Positions 43,015-54,141 of a stretch of DNA of 64,000 nt are shown here, in pieces. Location: the NCBI RefSeq assembly GCF_027579695.1, contig NC_083577.1, positions 29,571,698 through 29,635,697 of the forward strand, written 5' to 3'. Position 1 is the first letter of the stretch; each line of letters starts with the position of its first letter. The notes beneath the pieces are model-generated. The model saw only the letters and a program-made list of their open reading frames with translations, was not told the origin of the DNA and did not search any database. Both the position numbers and the translations under genes were made by a program. This DNA is from Neoarius graeffei. Its lineage: Eukaryota > Chordata > Actinopteri > Siluriformes > Ariidae.

Positions 43015-46000
43015 GTAAATAAAATGTACATATGAACTCATGGGTCACGTGAACAAATGCTGTTGTTCATAATTATGACAATTACTTTGTCATCAGTTTA
43101 ATTCATATGAGTTGAAATAATATCAAAAACACAGAGACTCCATGCAGTGTGTTAATTTATTTCAGAAGAAGCTCAAAACTGCATTGAAGCCCCTACAGGA
43201 GAAACTGAAGGTCTTTAAAAACTGTCAACTGAAATGGAGTCAGACTGCAGAACATATAAAGGTTAAAATCAATAACATGGGTTTGATATTATAATTATAT
43301 TTTATTTCATTGTATATTCAGTGATGTTTCATTTGATTTTCTCTTCACTGTAGATTCAGGCCCAACACACAGAGCGTCAGATTCAGGAGGAGTTTGAGAA
43401 GCTTCACCAGTTTCTACGAGATGAAGAGGCAGTCAGGATCATTGCACTGAGAGAGGAAGAGGAGCAGAAGAGTCAGATGATGAAGGAGAAGATTGAGAAG
43501 CTGAGCAAAGACATATCATCTCTTTCAGACACAATCGGAGACATAGAAGAGGAGATGAGAGCTGAAGACGTTTCATTCTTACAAGTGAGGGTCATTTAGT
43601 CAGTATTTATACTGTGAGAAAGTAAAACTTCTTTCCATCACCAGAAACGTCACATTTCAGTGGTGTAAAAATGTAAAGCATATCCACTGATGTTTGTTTT
43701 GTTGTTTTACAGAACTACAAGGCCACAGTGAAAAGGTGAGTGATGTGCTTCCTGTCTCTCTCATTCTCTGTGTTTCTGAATCCAAACCCACAGCAACACT
43801 GACTCCTGAATGTTTTTGCAGAGCCCAGAGCACACTGCAGCATCCAGAGGAGCTTTCAGGAGCACTGATCCATGTGGCAAAACATCTGGCCAACCTGCAG
43901 TTCAGAGTCTGGGAGAAGATGCAGTACACTGTCCAATACAGTAAGATTCTTAACTCTGTGTGTGTGTGTTTTGAACATGAATGTTTTTTATACCCTGCCC
44001 AAATGAAGTTTGGCAGGGGATATAGAAACGGGTGCTATCCGGCTGTCTGGCTGGTCACGTTTTGGTTTCTGGGCCATATCTTTAAAACTACTTCATGAAA
44101 CTTTGTATACATATCAAGCAACATGTGAACTGGTGCCTTTTGCTATTTTGGATTTTTGAAAAAAAAAAGTATATTTCAAATTTGTTCATAAAAAATATAT
44201 TTTGACTTAGTTTCTAAGAGCAATGTTAATTTCCGGAGCATATACCCAAAACTATTCATGATATGGATTTGAAACTTGGTATACATGTTAACAAGGTGAT
44301 GTACAGTGTCTTGCAAAAGTATTCATCCCCCTTGGTGTTTGTCCTGTTTTGTCACATTACAAGCTGGAATTAAAATGGGTTTTTGGAGGGTTAGCATCAT
44401 TTGATTTACACAACACGCCTACCACTTTAAAGGTGAAAATTGTTTTATTGTGACCCAAACAATAAGATGAAAAAAACAGAAATATGGAGTGTGCATGTAT
44501 TCACCTCCCAAATCATTATTTTATAGAGCCACCTTTTGCTGCAATTACAGCTGCAAGTCTCTTGGGGTATGTCTCTACGAGCTTAGCACATCTAGCCACT
44601 GGGATTTTTGCCTATTCCTCAAGGCAAAACTGCTCCAACTCCTTCAAGTTAGATGGGTTGCGTTGGTGTACAGCAATCTTCAAGTTATGCCACAGATTCT
44701 CAATTAGATTGAGGTCTGGGCTTTGATGAGGCCATTCCAAGACATTTAAATGTTTCCCTTTAAACCACTCCCGTGTAGCTTTAGCAGTATGTTTTGGGTC
44801 ATTGTCCTGCTGGAACAGGACAATGTCCCAGTCTCAAACCTCTGGCTGACTCAAGCAGGTTTTACTCCAGAATTGCCCTGTATTTAGTGCCATCCATCTT
44901 TCCTTCCGTCCTGAACAACTTTCCTGTCCCTGCAGCAAGGGCGTAGGTTTGCATATGGACCATAGGGACATGTCACAACCAATATTTTAGGATGGCAAAA
45001 TAGTCCCTACCAATATTTAGCATTTTATTTTTATATAACAAAATATGAATTTATTCACATATTTTTTGCGAACTCAATAGTAGGTTATAATCTTAGTCAC
45101 TAGTTTTTTCGACGTGCCAGAGTGACAGGGTTATCCATGCTGCAATTTCATTGGCTGAAACAGAGTCTGCAGGCTCACGTTCTCCTCACATGGACGTAAA
45201 CAAAGCGCTTCTAGTGGTGGTAACGACGAAGAGACCACAGGCCCGTGTGTTGTGCTGATAACGTAAGTTGTCTGTGATAGCCTGCTACTGTATGTCTTCA
45301 GAAAAGTGTACAACTTAACATTACTGTTACCTTGGTATTCAAACTCGTTTTGTCCGATTATCTGCTTTGTAGATAACCTAGACACACACACATCACACAT
45401 CACATTATCTCTAGCCGCTTTATCCTTCTACAGGGTCGCAGGCAAGCTGGAGCCTATCCCAGCTGACTACGGGCGAAAGGCGGGGTACACCCTGGACAAG
45501 TCGCCAGGTCATCACAGGGCTGACACATAGACACAGACAACCATTCACACTCACATTCACACCTACGGTCAATTTAGAGTCACCAGTTAACCTAACCTGC
45601 ATGTCTTTGGACTGTGGGGGAAACCGGAGCACCCGGAGGAAACCCACGCGGACACGGGGAGAACATGCAAACTCCGCACAGAAAGGCCCTCGCCGGCCCC
45701 GGGGCTCGAACCCAGGACCTTCTTGCTGTGAGGCGACAGCGCTAACCACTACACCACCGTGCCGCCCATAACCTAGACAATGCCACCAAAAAAGAAAAAA
45801 AAGATATATACGGAGCTATTTCAACACACAGAGAGTAAGTGGTGCCCAGAACAGGTTGACGTTATTTAGCTATAGCCTACAGTGCGACGCAAACCTATCA
45901 TTGCAAAATGTTATAGGCTAGGCTACCACCAGTCTTTCTACTGTGGAAAATTGTGAGACTCCTAATGTAGCCTACATATTAATGACAAGGGGTAATAATA

Positions 46001-49000
46001 TTAACCATGCAATTCATGCCAAAATGCTAACCATCTCCCGTTTTGCTGTAGAAATTGGCAGGCTAAGTTAGTGTAGCCTGTTACTAAGGCTACTATTAAA
46101 GCTGACACTATGAAAGCTAATTAATGAATCATTTGTGTACAGGAAAGACAGCATAAGGCTAATGCAAACCTAGAACAGGTTAATGAGGAATCAGTGCTTG
46201 AGGTGAGGATGTCATCATGTCATATTAATATAGTCATGTCAAGTCATGCCATAATTTCGGTTGTTTTATTAGTAGCTTAGGCCAAATACATTTGCATGAT
46301 AAAAGGTGTATTCCTACTAATGTTAGGTTTCTGGTTAATTTTCATTAACACATTATTTGATCACATAGGAAACTCAGAAATCCAGTACAAAGGATCAAGA
46401 GCAGGTTGAGAGAGAAGAAGCTGGAGGGCTTCAGGTGAGGTCTGAATATTAAGGCATTTAGAAACATCAAAGGATTAGCAATGAAACAGAAGGATCTTTG
46501 GAAAATTAGGACTGTGTGTTTTGGTTGTGATTGTATTTTGAATAGGCTAGCAGAAAATGTCAGCTTATCTCCTTAATATTTCAAATTGATGTGAAATAAA
46601 TGTAGGTGTAATACATAGAACTATGTATCCCAAGATAGGTCTGCAATTTATTCAGTATATATTTTTTTTAACATATAGGATGTTCAGACATCCTGTGAAG
46701 ATACTATAGGACAGGTAGAGTCAGAAGTGGCTGAAACTGCAGGGCTCCAGGTGAGATTTTGATTCTGTGATGGGAGATACTATGAATTACAAGCAAATTA
46801 TTTTAGTCAATCTACTTCGTTGTTAGTGTTACTCTTTATAAAATCTTGCTACTGTGAATACAGACCAGGTTAAGTTTTATTTGCTCTCTAGGAGACAGTC
46901 AGTGTGAGTGACAGTGACTCTAAAGCAAGTCAGTGTAGCAGTGTCCTGGACATGGGGAGTAAACCATACCAGCCTGATCCAAAATTCATTGCAGTACAGC
47001 AACTGCCAAACAAGAAGCTATGGTTTCAGGCAAAGTGGTATAATCGCTATCCATGGCTGCATTATAGTCCCACACTACAAAAAGTTCTTTGTTTTGAGTG
47101 TGTCAAGGCATTCACAATCAAAAAGACCACTCTGGAAAAAAAAGAATGACCTGCATTTTGCTTAAATGGTTTTGGTAACTGGAAAAATGCCACTGACAGC
47201 TTTAATCACCATCAAGCAAGTAAAGCACACCATCATGCTGTCACTGTCAATGCACTGGAACAGACTCCAGTTCATACCCAGTTATCAAGTGCAGTGGCCA
47301 AAACACAGGAGGAGGCAAGGCACTGTCTTACAGAAATCATAGGATGTGTGAGGTATCTTGCAAGGCAGGGACTTGCTTTTTGAGGACATGATGTGAATCA
47401 AGGGAATTTGTACCATCTTCTCAAATTTAAGGCAAAAGATGACCTGATTCTGACCTCTTGGCTTACTCGTTGCCATGATTGCCAGTCCACAGTGCCAAAA
47501 TGAATACTTAACTTTGTTTGGCAACACAATTGTGAGAGAAATTGCCTCAACAATCAGGTCCCTCCCAGTAGTTCAGTTTTGGATTATAATGGATGGCACT
47601 CAGGATATACAGGGCAAAGAGCAGGTTTCAGTATGCTTAAGGTATGTGGAGAAAGACCTAATCCCACAGGAAGTATTTGTTGGATTATATGAGATACCAG
47701 GGACAACTGGTGAGCAAATGGCCATGGTAGCGCTTGATGTGCTGCTGAGACTATACCGTCCTATCTCAGGCTTGCGAGGTCAAACTTATGATGGAGCAGC
47801 CAATATGGCAGGAAGGTTCTCTGGGGCACAGGCATTGCTTAAGAAGAAACAGCCATTTGCTTTGTATGTGCACTGTGGAGCACACTGTGTAAATCTTATT
47901 ACACAGTGTGCATGCAGTGCCTCTCCCTTACTACGTGATGCATTACAGTGGGTCCATGAACTTGGAACACTGAGCAACCAGTCAGGGAAGTTCAAAGGGA
48001 TATTGGCTGATCAGACATTGTCAGAAGGGCATACCAGAACTGTAAAACCTGTGTCCAACTAGGTGGACTGTACGTGGTCAAGCTGTTCAAATAGTACTTA
48101 GTCAGTCAAGTCAAGTTTATTTGTATAGGGCTTTTAACAATATACATTGTCGCAAAGCAGCTCTACAGAATTTGAACGACTTAAAACATGAGCTAATTTT
48201 ATCCCTAATCTATATGTATGTCAGTATGAGGCTGTCTTGACCAGTCTGGAGGAAATGGCTGCAGTTAGTTCTGACACCGGCACTAGGGCCAATGGTCTCC
48301 TAGAACGCTTTCAGAAGGGCAAGACAGTTCTTGGACTGCTTCTAGCCACAGAGGTGCTCGGAGAGCTAGAGTGTTTAAGCAGGTCTCTGCAAAACCGCTC
48401 CCAAACAATTGGAGGTATGCAGACTGCTGTTGGCTATGTAAGCTCAACTCTTCAAGACAAAAGGAGAAGTTTACAGAGCTGTCTGAGAAGGCCGTGTTAA
48501 TGGTTGATACTCTGGGAATTGAACCAATATTTAAATTGGTTCAATTCCCAGAGTATCACCATTAACATGCCCTCACCAAAGAAAACCCCCCAGAAAATTT
48601 ACTGGTGGGGCTAGTCACCATAAGTCAGAGACACCAGAGGAATACTACAGAACAGTGGCGGCTCCTGAATTTTTTTTCAGGGGGGGAAATTTTCCCCCGC
48701 TATGTCTACACAGACCGTAAATGTCCACAGGACTGAAGTAAATTGACCTAGGTAGCAAATCAATTGGCTGAACTTGTTTTTGCCTGGTAAATTCAGATAT
48801 CAATATAGGCAATATATCTTCTCTCCACTGCGGCAACACTAAACAAGTTAAAGGTGGCAAACTAAGGTAGCCTAGTAAACTAGACCCACCCGCCTAGCGG
48901 TCAAAAATATTTTTGCCTACGAGTGGCAAATATTCACATTTAGTCTGGCTTGCCAGGCTAAAACTAAGGAAGATTCATTGTGAAGCCTTCAAAGCAAAAC

Positions 49001-52000
49001 ATTTGGCATCACAATCAATTAATATTACATTACTCATTTATTTTCTCATATTATTCCAGTATTCTATAATAAGTAGACACAAATTCTTAATTATAAACAT
49101 ATTCTAATTTCTTCATTCTAAAGAATGCAATTAAAGTGGCAGGACATAAATCCAAAACAAGTGTTTATTTAAGTTTTGAAAAAGATGAAGAAAAGCATAA
49201 CCATCAAACAAACATGTGCAGCTTAATTATGTGGGTTTTTTATATGGAATTGCACCATTTTAACAACAAATAATAATTCTAAATAAATTCTGCAGTTTTT
49301 TTCCCAAGAATTCCTCCAGAAAGCCATGCCTTAAAAGGAAATTTAAAGTATTACAAGCATGTCAATGAACACAAAAGGCTTTAGTTATTTAGCTATATAC
49401 ACACAAGGTTACACAAGGTTTTGTAGTCAGTGCAACTTGGCTTAACAAGTTGGAAAAAAGGTAAGGTGCTGCTGGCTCCAATGAACACATACTGTACAAT
49501 ATATAAAAACTGAAAATATGCTTAATTTACACCAAGTCAGAGAGAACTTGAGGCTACTGAAATATTCCAAGCATGGCAATGTTAAACTGCCATTGGTAAA
49601 GCAAAAACATGGCAATGTTAAACTGCCATTGGTAAAACAAAAACATGGCAATGTTAAACTGCCATTGGTAACACACACACACACACACACACACAAAAAC
49701 TTTTGCCTAGTAAATTCAAATATCAGATATCACTGTACCGTCTGCTGTGCTACTTCCAGGGTGGAAGAGAACGCAAGGGTAGCAAAAAAGAGCATTGACT
49801 ACATCACAGCCAGCTAGCCAAGTTTTCCGGTGGTACCAGTTCTTGTTAAAACCTCTTGAGTAGGTCTTCTCCCCCTTCGTAGACACTTGCTTGATGTTTA
49901 AATTCAGTCTAGGAGGTCCTAGCTGTTTGATTGCCATTTTCTCCTTATTGGTACGACGACTAAAGGGAACTTCTTTCAGAGACGCTATCGTATTGTTGCA
50001 CTCAACACTCACCATCTTCATAGAATGTTCACACATTTCTCACGCAAGTTGCGTTTTCCAGCCCAAAATTATGTTCAAAACCCGCCAAAATGCACTTAAA
50101 ACCAATCTGGCAACACTTGCGCGGTGCAACAGGCGTATGACGTAAGCACGCTGCTTGTATGAGCACATAAAACCCAATAGAAAATGCATTGGGAGCATGA
50201 TTTTCGAAAAAAACCTACGTACCATTAGTGTCAATGGGAGATTTTGGGGCAAATCTGAACCTGACAGAAATTGCCCCAAAAGGGCGTGGCTACACCAGGC
50301 GCGACCTTAGCCTGATTGGACAATGACATTACTGTTGGTAGTAGGAGTAGATAAAAAAAAAAAAACTCCCTCCCTGTTTGGGAGTGTGTCGCCCAAATCG
50401 CCCCTATTAACGAGCCGCCAGTGCTACAGAATTGAATTTTTCAAGGTGTTGGACAGTTTGGACATTCAATTTATGGATTGATTTAACCAACCAGACATAG
50501 AGAATCTCAAGCAAGTTGAGAATGTGCTCCTCACAGGGAAAATGAGTGATGTGATTGGAGAGTATCCAGAGATGGATAGGGAGAATTTGACTCACTCAAA
50601 GCATACATTCATGTCAACTGGAGAAGCTGCAGATATCCTGAGAGGGATGCATAGTGAAGTAAGAGGCTTGTTTGATGAGGTTGAAAAGCTTGTTAAGCTT
50701 TTGTTGGTTGTCCCTGTGGCTTCAGCTGAAGCTGAATGAAGCTTTAGTGCACTGAAAAGGCTAAAAAACTGGTTAAGATCTACCATGACACAGCAGCGCC
50801 TTAACAATGTAAGTGTATGCCATGTGCATCAAACGGAACTTGACCTAATAGATCTTGAAGATCTAGGCCAACAGTATGTGTCTGTGAATGACAGACGGAG
50901 GCATCTGTTTGGAATGTTTGAATGTAATTATGTATAGAATAGATTATTCATTTCAGGTGCAATTTTGTTCAATATGTCACTATTTGTTTGTTCAACTGTA
51001 CTCGAATTTTACATACCATTTGCAGTGTTTGTCATTACAAATAGTAAATTAAGCATTAAATTGTTCAGCATTATGTCATCATATCATATGTATTATCCTC
51101 TACTTGTGCATGTAATAATATGGGTGGTTAAGTAAGCAGTTCGGCAGAGGATTGGTGTTGGGGGGGGGGGATTGGTATTGTCCCTACCAAAGCTGAGACC
51201 AAACCTACACCCTTGCCCTGCAGATGAAAAATATCCCCACAGCATGATGCTGCCACCACCATGCTTCACTGTAGGATTGGTGTTCTCAGGGTGTTTGGTT
51301 TGAGCCACACATGGCATTTCTCATGATGGCCAAAAAGATAAATTTTAGTCTCCTTTGACCAGAGAATCTTCTTCCATGTGTCTGGGGAGTCGGCCACATG
51401 CTGTTGGGCAAACTCCAAACGTGTTTTCTTAAGCAATGACTTTTTCTGGCCACTCTTCCATAAAGCCCCGCTCTGTGGAGTGTACAGCTTAAAGTGGTCC
51501 TATGGACAGATATTCCCATCGCCGCTGTGGATCTTTGCAGCTCCTTCAGTGTTATTTTTGGTGTCTTTGTTGCATCTCTGATTAATGCCCTCCTTGCCCA
51601 GTCTGTGAGTTTTGGTGGGTGGTCTTCTCTTGTCAGGTTTGTAATGGTGACATATTCTTTCCATTTCGCTATAATGGATTTAATGGTGCTCCGTGGGATA
51701 TTTGAAGTTTAGGATATTTTTTATGACCCAACCCTGATCCATACTTCTCCACAACTTTGTCTCTGACCTGTTTGGAGGCTCCTTGGTTTTCATGTTGCTT
51801 GCTTAGTAGTGTTGCAGAGTCAGGGTCCTTCCAGAACAGGCTGATTTATACAGACATCATGTGACAGATCATGTGACACTTTGATTGCACACAGGTGGAT
51901 CTTAATCAACTAATTATGTGACTTATGAAGTGAATTGGTTGGACCGGCTCTTATTTAGGGGTTTCATACAAAGGGGGTGAATACCTATGCACACTCCAGA

Positions 52001-52414
52001 TTTCTGTTTTTTCATCTTAATTAGTGTTTGTGTCACAATAAAACAACAATGTTCACTTTTAAAGTGGGAGGCATACTGCGTAAATCAAATGGTGCAAACC
52101 CCCCAAAAATCCATTTTACTTCCAGCTTGTAATGCGACAAAACAGTACAAACACCAAGGGGGATGAATACTTTTGCAAGACAATGTAGACGTGCCTTTTC
52201 ATACTAAGAAATTTGGGAAATTTAAATTTTTCATGTTTCCATGGAAACAATTTCAGACTTAGTCTTTGGGGTAGGTTTTGTTTCCGGAGCAGAACTTGAA
52301 AACTATGAGTGGTATGGTCTTGAAAGTTGGTATATGTGTTGACTAAGTCATGTATATGTGCCTTTTGATTCTAAGAACTGTGAGAAATTTTAATTTTTAG
52401 CTCACCTGTACCAA

Positions 52415-52477
<63 letters not shown>

Positions 52478-53025
52478 CAGCACCTGTAACTCTGGACCCC
52501 AACACTGCTTATCCTGGACTCATTGTATCTGATGATCTGAAAAGTGTGAGATGCAGTGGTGAGAAACAGAAACTTCCTGGTAATCCAGAAAGATTTGATA
52601 AATATCGGTGTATCCTGGGATCTGAGGGCTTTAACTCAGGGACACACTGCTGGGATGTGGAACTTGGAGACTGTACACAGTGGAGTGTGGGTGTGATGAC
52701 AGAATCTGCTCAGAGGAAGGGGGAGATCACCTCCAGAAGTGGAATTTGGCGTGTGGGGTATTATGATGGTACATATTTCGCAGTTTCTACACCACATCCA
52801 TTCACTCACCTCTCAGTAGCACAGAAACTCCAGAGGATCAGAGTGAAGCTGGACTGGGACAGAGGAAAACTGTCATTCTCCGACCCTCTCACTAACAAAC
52901 ACTTATATGCTTTCACACACACATTTACTGATAAATTACTGCCAATCCTGCATGTTAATCATAAAGAATCTCCTCTAAAGATCCTTCCATTTCAGTGCTC
53001 TGTAAGAGTGAACCAGATCAGTTAG
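42616..53025 (+). CDS. TRIM E3 ubiquitin ligase (RING-B-box-coiled coil-B30.2), TRIM35/A33-like
   Basis: Six coding exons: 42616-43014, 43166-43261, 43354-43584, 43713-43735, 43822-43940 and 52481-53025. They total 1413 nt (470 aa plus TAG), with all introns GT-AG. The RING finger has a complete C3HC4 set at C12, C15, C27, H29, C32, C35, C48 and C51 ([12 protein letters not shown]). The B-box has C88, H91, C99, C107, C110, H116 and H119. A Glu/Lys-rich coiled coil covers about residues 134-242, and PRY-SPRY runs from about 291 ([18 protein letters not shown]) to 470. Class IV TRIM proteins are cytoplasmic ubiquitin ligases often linked to antiviral signalling; the ligand here is unknown. The gene appears intact, with an 8.5-kb last intron full of transposons. 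Confidence 0.93.
43166..43940 (+). CDS. TRIM exons 2-5: coiled coil and linker
   Basis: Exon 2 (43166-43261, 96 nt) and exon 3 (43354-43584, 231 nt) encode the coiled coil ([40 protein letters not shown]). Exon 4 (43713-43735) is a 23-nt mini-exon. Exon 5 (43822-43940, 119 nt) encodes the linker ending KMQYTVQY. Acceptors are TTATTTCAG, TTCACTGTAG, TTGTTTTACAG and GTTTTTGCAG. The exon sizes match the usual fish TRIM35-like plan. Confidence 0.9.
43988..44303. repeat. Intronic repeat (left part), shared with the TRIM pseudogene
   Basis: The CCCAAATGAAGTTTGG segment onwards (TTCTGGGCCATATCTTTAAA, ATGTGAACTGGTGCCTTTTG) recurs at 56270-56430. It resumes after the Tc1 at 52188-52400 with similar phrases (TGGTATATGTGTTGACTAAG). 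It is an older intron repeat of unknown class, present before the exon duplication. Confidence 0.6.
44480..44927 (-). pseudogene. Tc1 transposase, C-terminal part
   Basis: Minus-strand translation in fragments gives [20 protein letters not shown] and [16 protein letters not shown], familiar Tc1 C-terminal text, with many stops and frame changes. The catalytic DNDPKH-like segment near 44820 is broken. Confidence 0.75.
45385..45767 (-). mobile_element. DANA/Mermaid-type SINE
   Basis: Full-length, minus strand. The 12-bp TSD ATAACCTAGACA lies at 45373-45384 and 45768-45779, just upstream of the hAT first-exon ATG (45781). Confidence 0.95.
45781..46763 (+). pseudogene. 5' exons of the hAT transposase gene
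   Basis: A Lys-rich exon starts at ATG 45781 ([19 protein letters not shown]) with a donor-like GTAAGT near 45837. Small acidic exon-like blocks follow, each ending in a GTGAG-type donor: about 46143-46203, 46370-46435 and 46679-46752. They have a repeated E-T/V-Q pattern ([17 protein letters not shown]). The exon limits are inferred from splice motifs. Confidence 0.55.
46892..48100 (+). pseudogene. hAT transposase: TTF zinc finger and DUF4371 region
   Basis: The TTF-type finger is [18 protein letters not shown] then [10 protein letters not shown]. One-base slips follow near 47145 and stops near 47160-47470. From 47475 a frame of 195 codons covers the DUF4371/RNase H-like core ([60 protein letters not shown]). 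It ends at TAG 48060. This resembles the proteins often labelled zinc finger MYM-type 1-like in fish. The catalytic Asp-containing segments are recognisable but the gene is inactive. Confidence 0.82.
48107..48219 (-). mobile_element. LINE-tail/SINE-like fragment, second copy
   Basis: The reverse complement matches the 3' half of the insert at 5153-5374 (GATTAGGGATAAAATTAGCT, AATTCTGTA.AGCTGCTTTG). A GTCAGT duplication flanks it at 48101-48106 and 48220-48225. It interrupts the hAT coding region. Confidence 0.8.
48226..48644 (+). pseudogene. hAT transposase middle part, with inverted duplication
   Basis: [20 protein letters not shown] and [20 protein letters not shown] are followed by a frame slip to [20 protein letters not shown]. 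An inverted duplication (48492-48571) then interrupts before [24 protein letters not shown] text. It is cut at 48652 by the second hAT and resumes at 50432. Confidence 0.75.
48492..48571. repeat. Inverted duplication with perfect 24-nt core arms
   Basis: TGATACTCTGGGAATTGAAC onwards (48505-48528) pairs exactly with 48535-48558 across a 6-nt spacer, ATTTAA. The pairing extends outwards to about 37 nt per arm with one indel and a few mismatches. Confidence 0.92.
49570..49672. repeat. Three-unit tandem repeat of about 36 bp
   Basis: The unit CATGGCAATGTTAAACTGCC then ATTGGTAAARCAAAAA occurs three times and runs into a CA microsatellite (about 49673-49695). Each unit contains GGCAATGTTAAACTGCCATT, itself nearly palindromic (GGCA...TGCC). 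Confidence 0.9.
49716..50036 (-). pseudogene. TTF zinc finger N-terminus of the second hAT
   Basis: The minus-strand open frame reads [20 protein letters not shown], then [20 protein letters not shown] and [11 protein letters not shown], a TTF-type finger before a hAT transposase. The rest of the protein is deleted. Confidence 0.72.
50432..50936 (+). pseudogene. hAT transposase C-terminus (dimerisation domain)
   Basis: The frame resumes after the second h[42 protein letters not shown], then the dimerisation motif [25 protein letters not shown]. The stop is TGA at 50737-50739 where Arg is expected. It ends at TAG 50934-50936 after GMFECNYV. Confidence 0.85.
51224..51715 (-). pseudogene. Tc1 transposase, N-terminal part
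   Basis: Minus strand: [20 protein letters not shown] (helix-turn-helix), [20 protein letters not shown], then [20 protein letters not shown] and, in another frame, [20 protein letters not shown] just beyond. It is separated from its C-terminal part by the 6.3-kb hAT. Confidence 0.85.
52416..52474. repeat. (GT)n microsatellite at the TRIM exon 6 splice acceptor
   Basis: About 29 GT units end four bases before the acceptor TTCAG. They create a false open frame of Cys-Val repeats into exon 6. Confidence 0.95.
52481..53025 (+). CDS. TRIM exon 6: B30.2 (PRY-SPRY) domain
   Basis: The acceptor GTGTTTCAG follows a long GT microsatellite. The phase joins exon 5 to give Tyr-Thr-Pro-Val-Thr-Leu-Asp-Pro. 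PRY and SPRY landmarks are [72 protein letters not shown] and LPIL. The stop is TAG 53023-53025. Confidence 0.93.
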
Positions 53026-53501
53026 AGCTCATATTGTTTTCTTCCAGTTCATTCATAAAATTCTGCAGATTAAAAGATTAGTGTTCTTTGTGTCAGTCCC
53101 CCCCCCCCCCCCCCTTTGAAACCCTGAAGCACACGCTGTGATTTTTTTAAGTGAATCAACTCAAAATATTGACAGAATATCTTAATGAATTAACTCAAAT
53201 AATAAGATATCTTAAAATATATTATTATGATAGATTTTGAAAGCACAAGGAAGTCAAAATAATAAGTGAAATAATGACACACTGTCTTGAAATAACAAGG
53301 TATTAACTCAAAATCATGACTTAGCATTTAATTAAAATCACAAGACTATTTAAATGCAGAATGAGCTGAAAAGATTTTTTATTTTATTGATGTTTTAAAA
53401 AGTTTAAATAAACTGAGAATTTGTTTCCCAGTTTATTCTCAGTAAATATGTCTTTACTCTATTTGTACCGTACTTGTTTGCATTTGCTGTTAATCTTGGA
53501 T

Positions 53502-53537
<36 letters not shown>

Positions 53538-54080
53538 TGTCCAGTGGAGCAGAATTTAAGCTCTAAGTTTCCCTCCACCAGCAGTTTGTGGTTTTGCAAA
53601 GATCAGATGGATTTGTATGTTAATGCTGCATTAGGTGATGATTCACAAGTTCAAATCAATTCTGAGTGAAATAAATTCACTTTGTTCATTCTGATATTAA
53701 ACACTGTTAATCTGCATAATGGGACAATTAAAATATGCACAAATAAATATCTCTGTAATCTGTGTAATGCTTTTATTAACAGTTAAAATGTTCATGATGT
53801 GCACAGCTATATATTTGTACAGATGTGTACAGTGGTTGTTGTTATTTACATGATTAGGATCAGGGATGTGTTCAGTTTAATGTGTGTGTAAGTGATCACT
53901 GAGAGGATGTGGAAGAGAGAGAGGCAGGTGAGAGAGTCAGTCATTAAAGGTGTTAAAAGCAACAATTTTCTCAATGTTCTCTATCATCATTTAACCGCAA
54001 GTTATATTTAACTCTCATCCATTATCCCTGGCTGCTGTATCATATGGGTTAAAACATGACAAGATCTGGCTTGTCTATAA
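53026..54080 (+). other. TRIM 3' UTR and downstream flank
   Basis: This is AT-rich non-coding sequence with a C-run (53098-53116), a (GA)n run (about 53503-53534), and AATAAA at about 53670 as the best poly(A) candidate. It is duplicated, with inserts, at 11510-13954. Confidence 0.6.
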
Positions 54081-54141
54081 TAAATAAAAAATTAAACATT
54101 TAGGCCTAGGTATTTTATTTTTGTCCCATGTCTTCCCACTA

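Larger units (their letters stand above)
48653..50423 (-). mobile_element. Second hAT transposon (CASTGGCGGCTC ends), nested in the first
   Basis: The ends are CAGTGGCGGCTC and GAGCCGCCAGTG, with a perfect 8-bp TSD, CTACAGAA, at 48645-48652 and 50424-50431. It is 1771 bp and non-autonomous. On the minus strand it keeps the start of a TTF-finger transposase. Terminal sequence is shared with the hAT at 57673-59353 (CAGTGGCGGCT). Confidence 0.93.
44936..51215 (+). mobile_element. hAT transposon (TTF/DUF4371, Zaphod-like) nested in Tc1
   Basis: The TIR is CAAGGGCGTAGGTTTG at the left; the right end reads CAAACCTACACCCTTG as a plain inverse with one change. A perfect 8-bp TSD, CCCTGCAG, lies at 44928-44935 and 51216-51223. 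It carries a multi-exon transposase gene with a TTF-type zinc finger and a hAT dimerisation C-terminus. It contains a SINE (45385-45767), a LINE tail (48107-48219), an inverted duplication (48492-48571) and another hAT (48653-50423). Confidence 0.93.
44304..52185 (-). mobile_element. Tc1-like transposon in TRIM intron 5
   Basis: The ends CTTGCAAAAGTATTCATCCC and its reverse complement are flanked by TA at 44302-44303 and 52186-52187. It is interrupted by the hAT at 44936-51215. Without that it is about 1.6 kb. The transposase is on the minus strand. Confidence 0.92.

Noticed and set aside
49570..49672. Possible CRISPR-like array
   Set aside because: Only three contiguous units with no spacers, in a eukaryotic transposon.
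52420..52480. Cys-Val repeat leader before the B30.2 exon
   Set aside because: GT microsatellite read in frame; the exon begins at 52481 after the TTTCAG acceptor.
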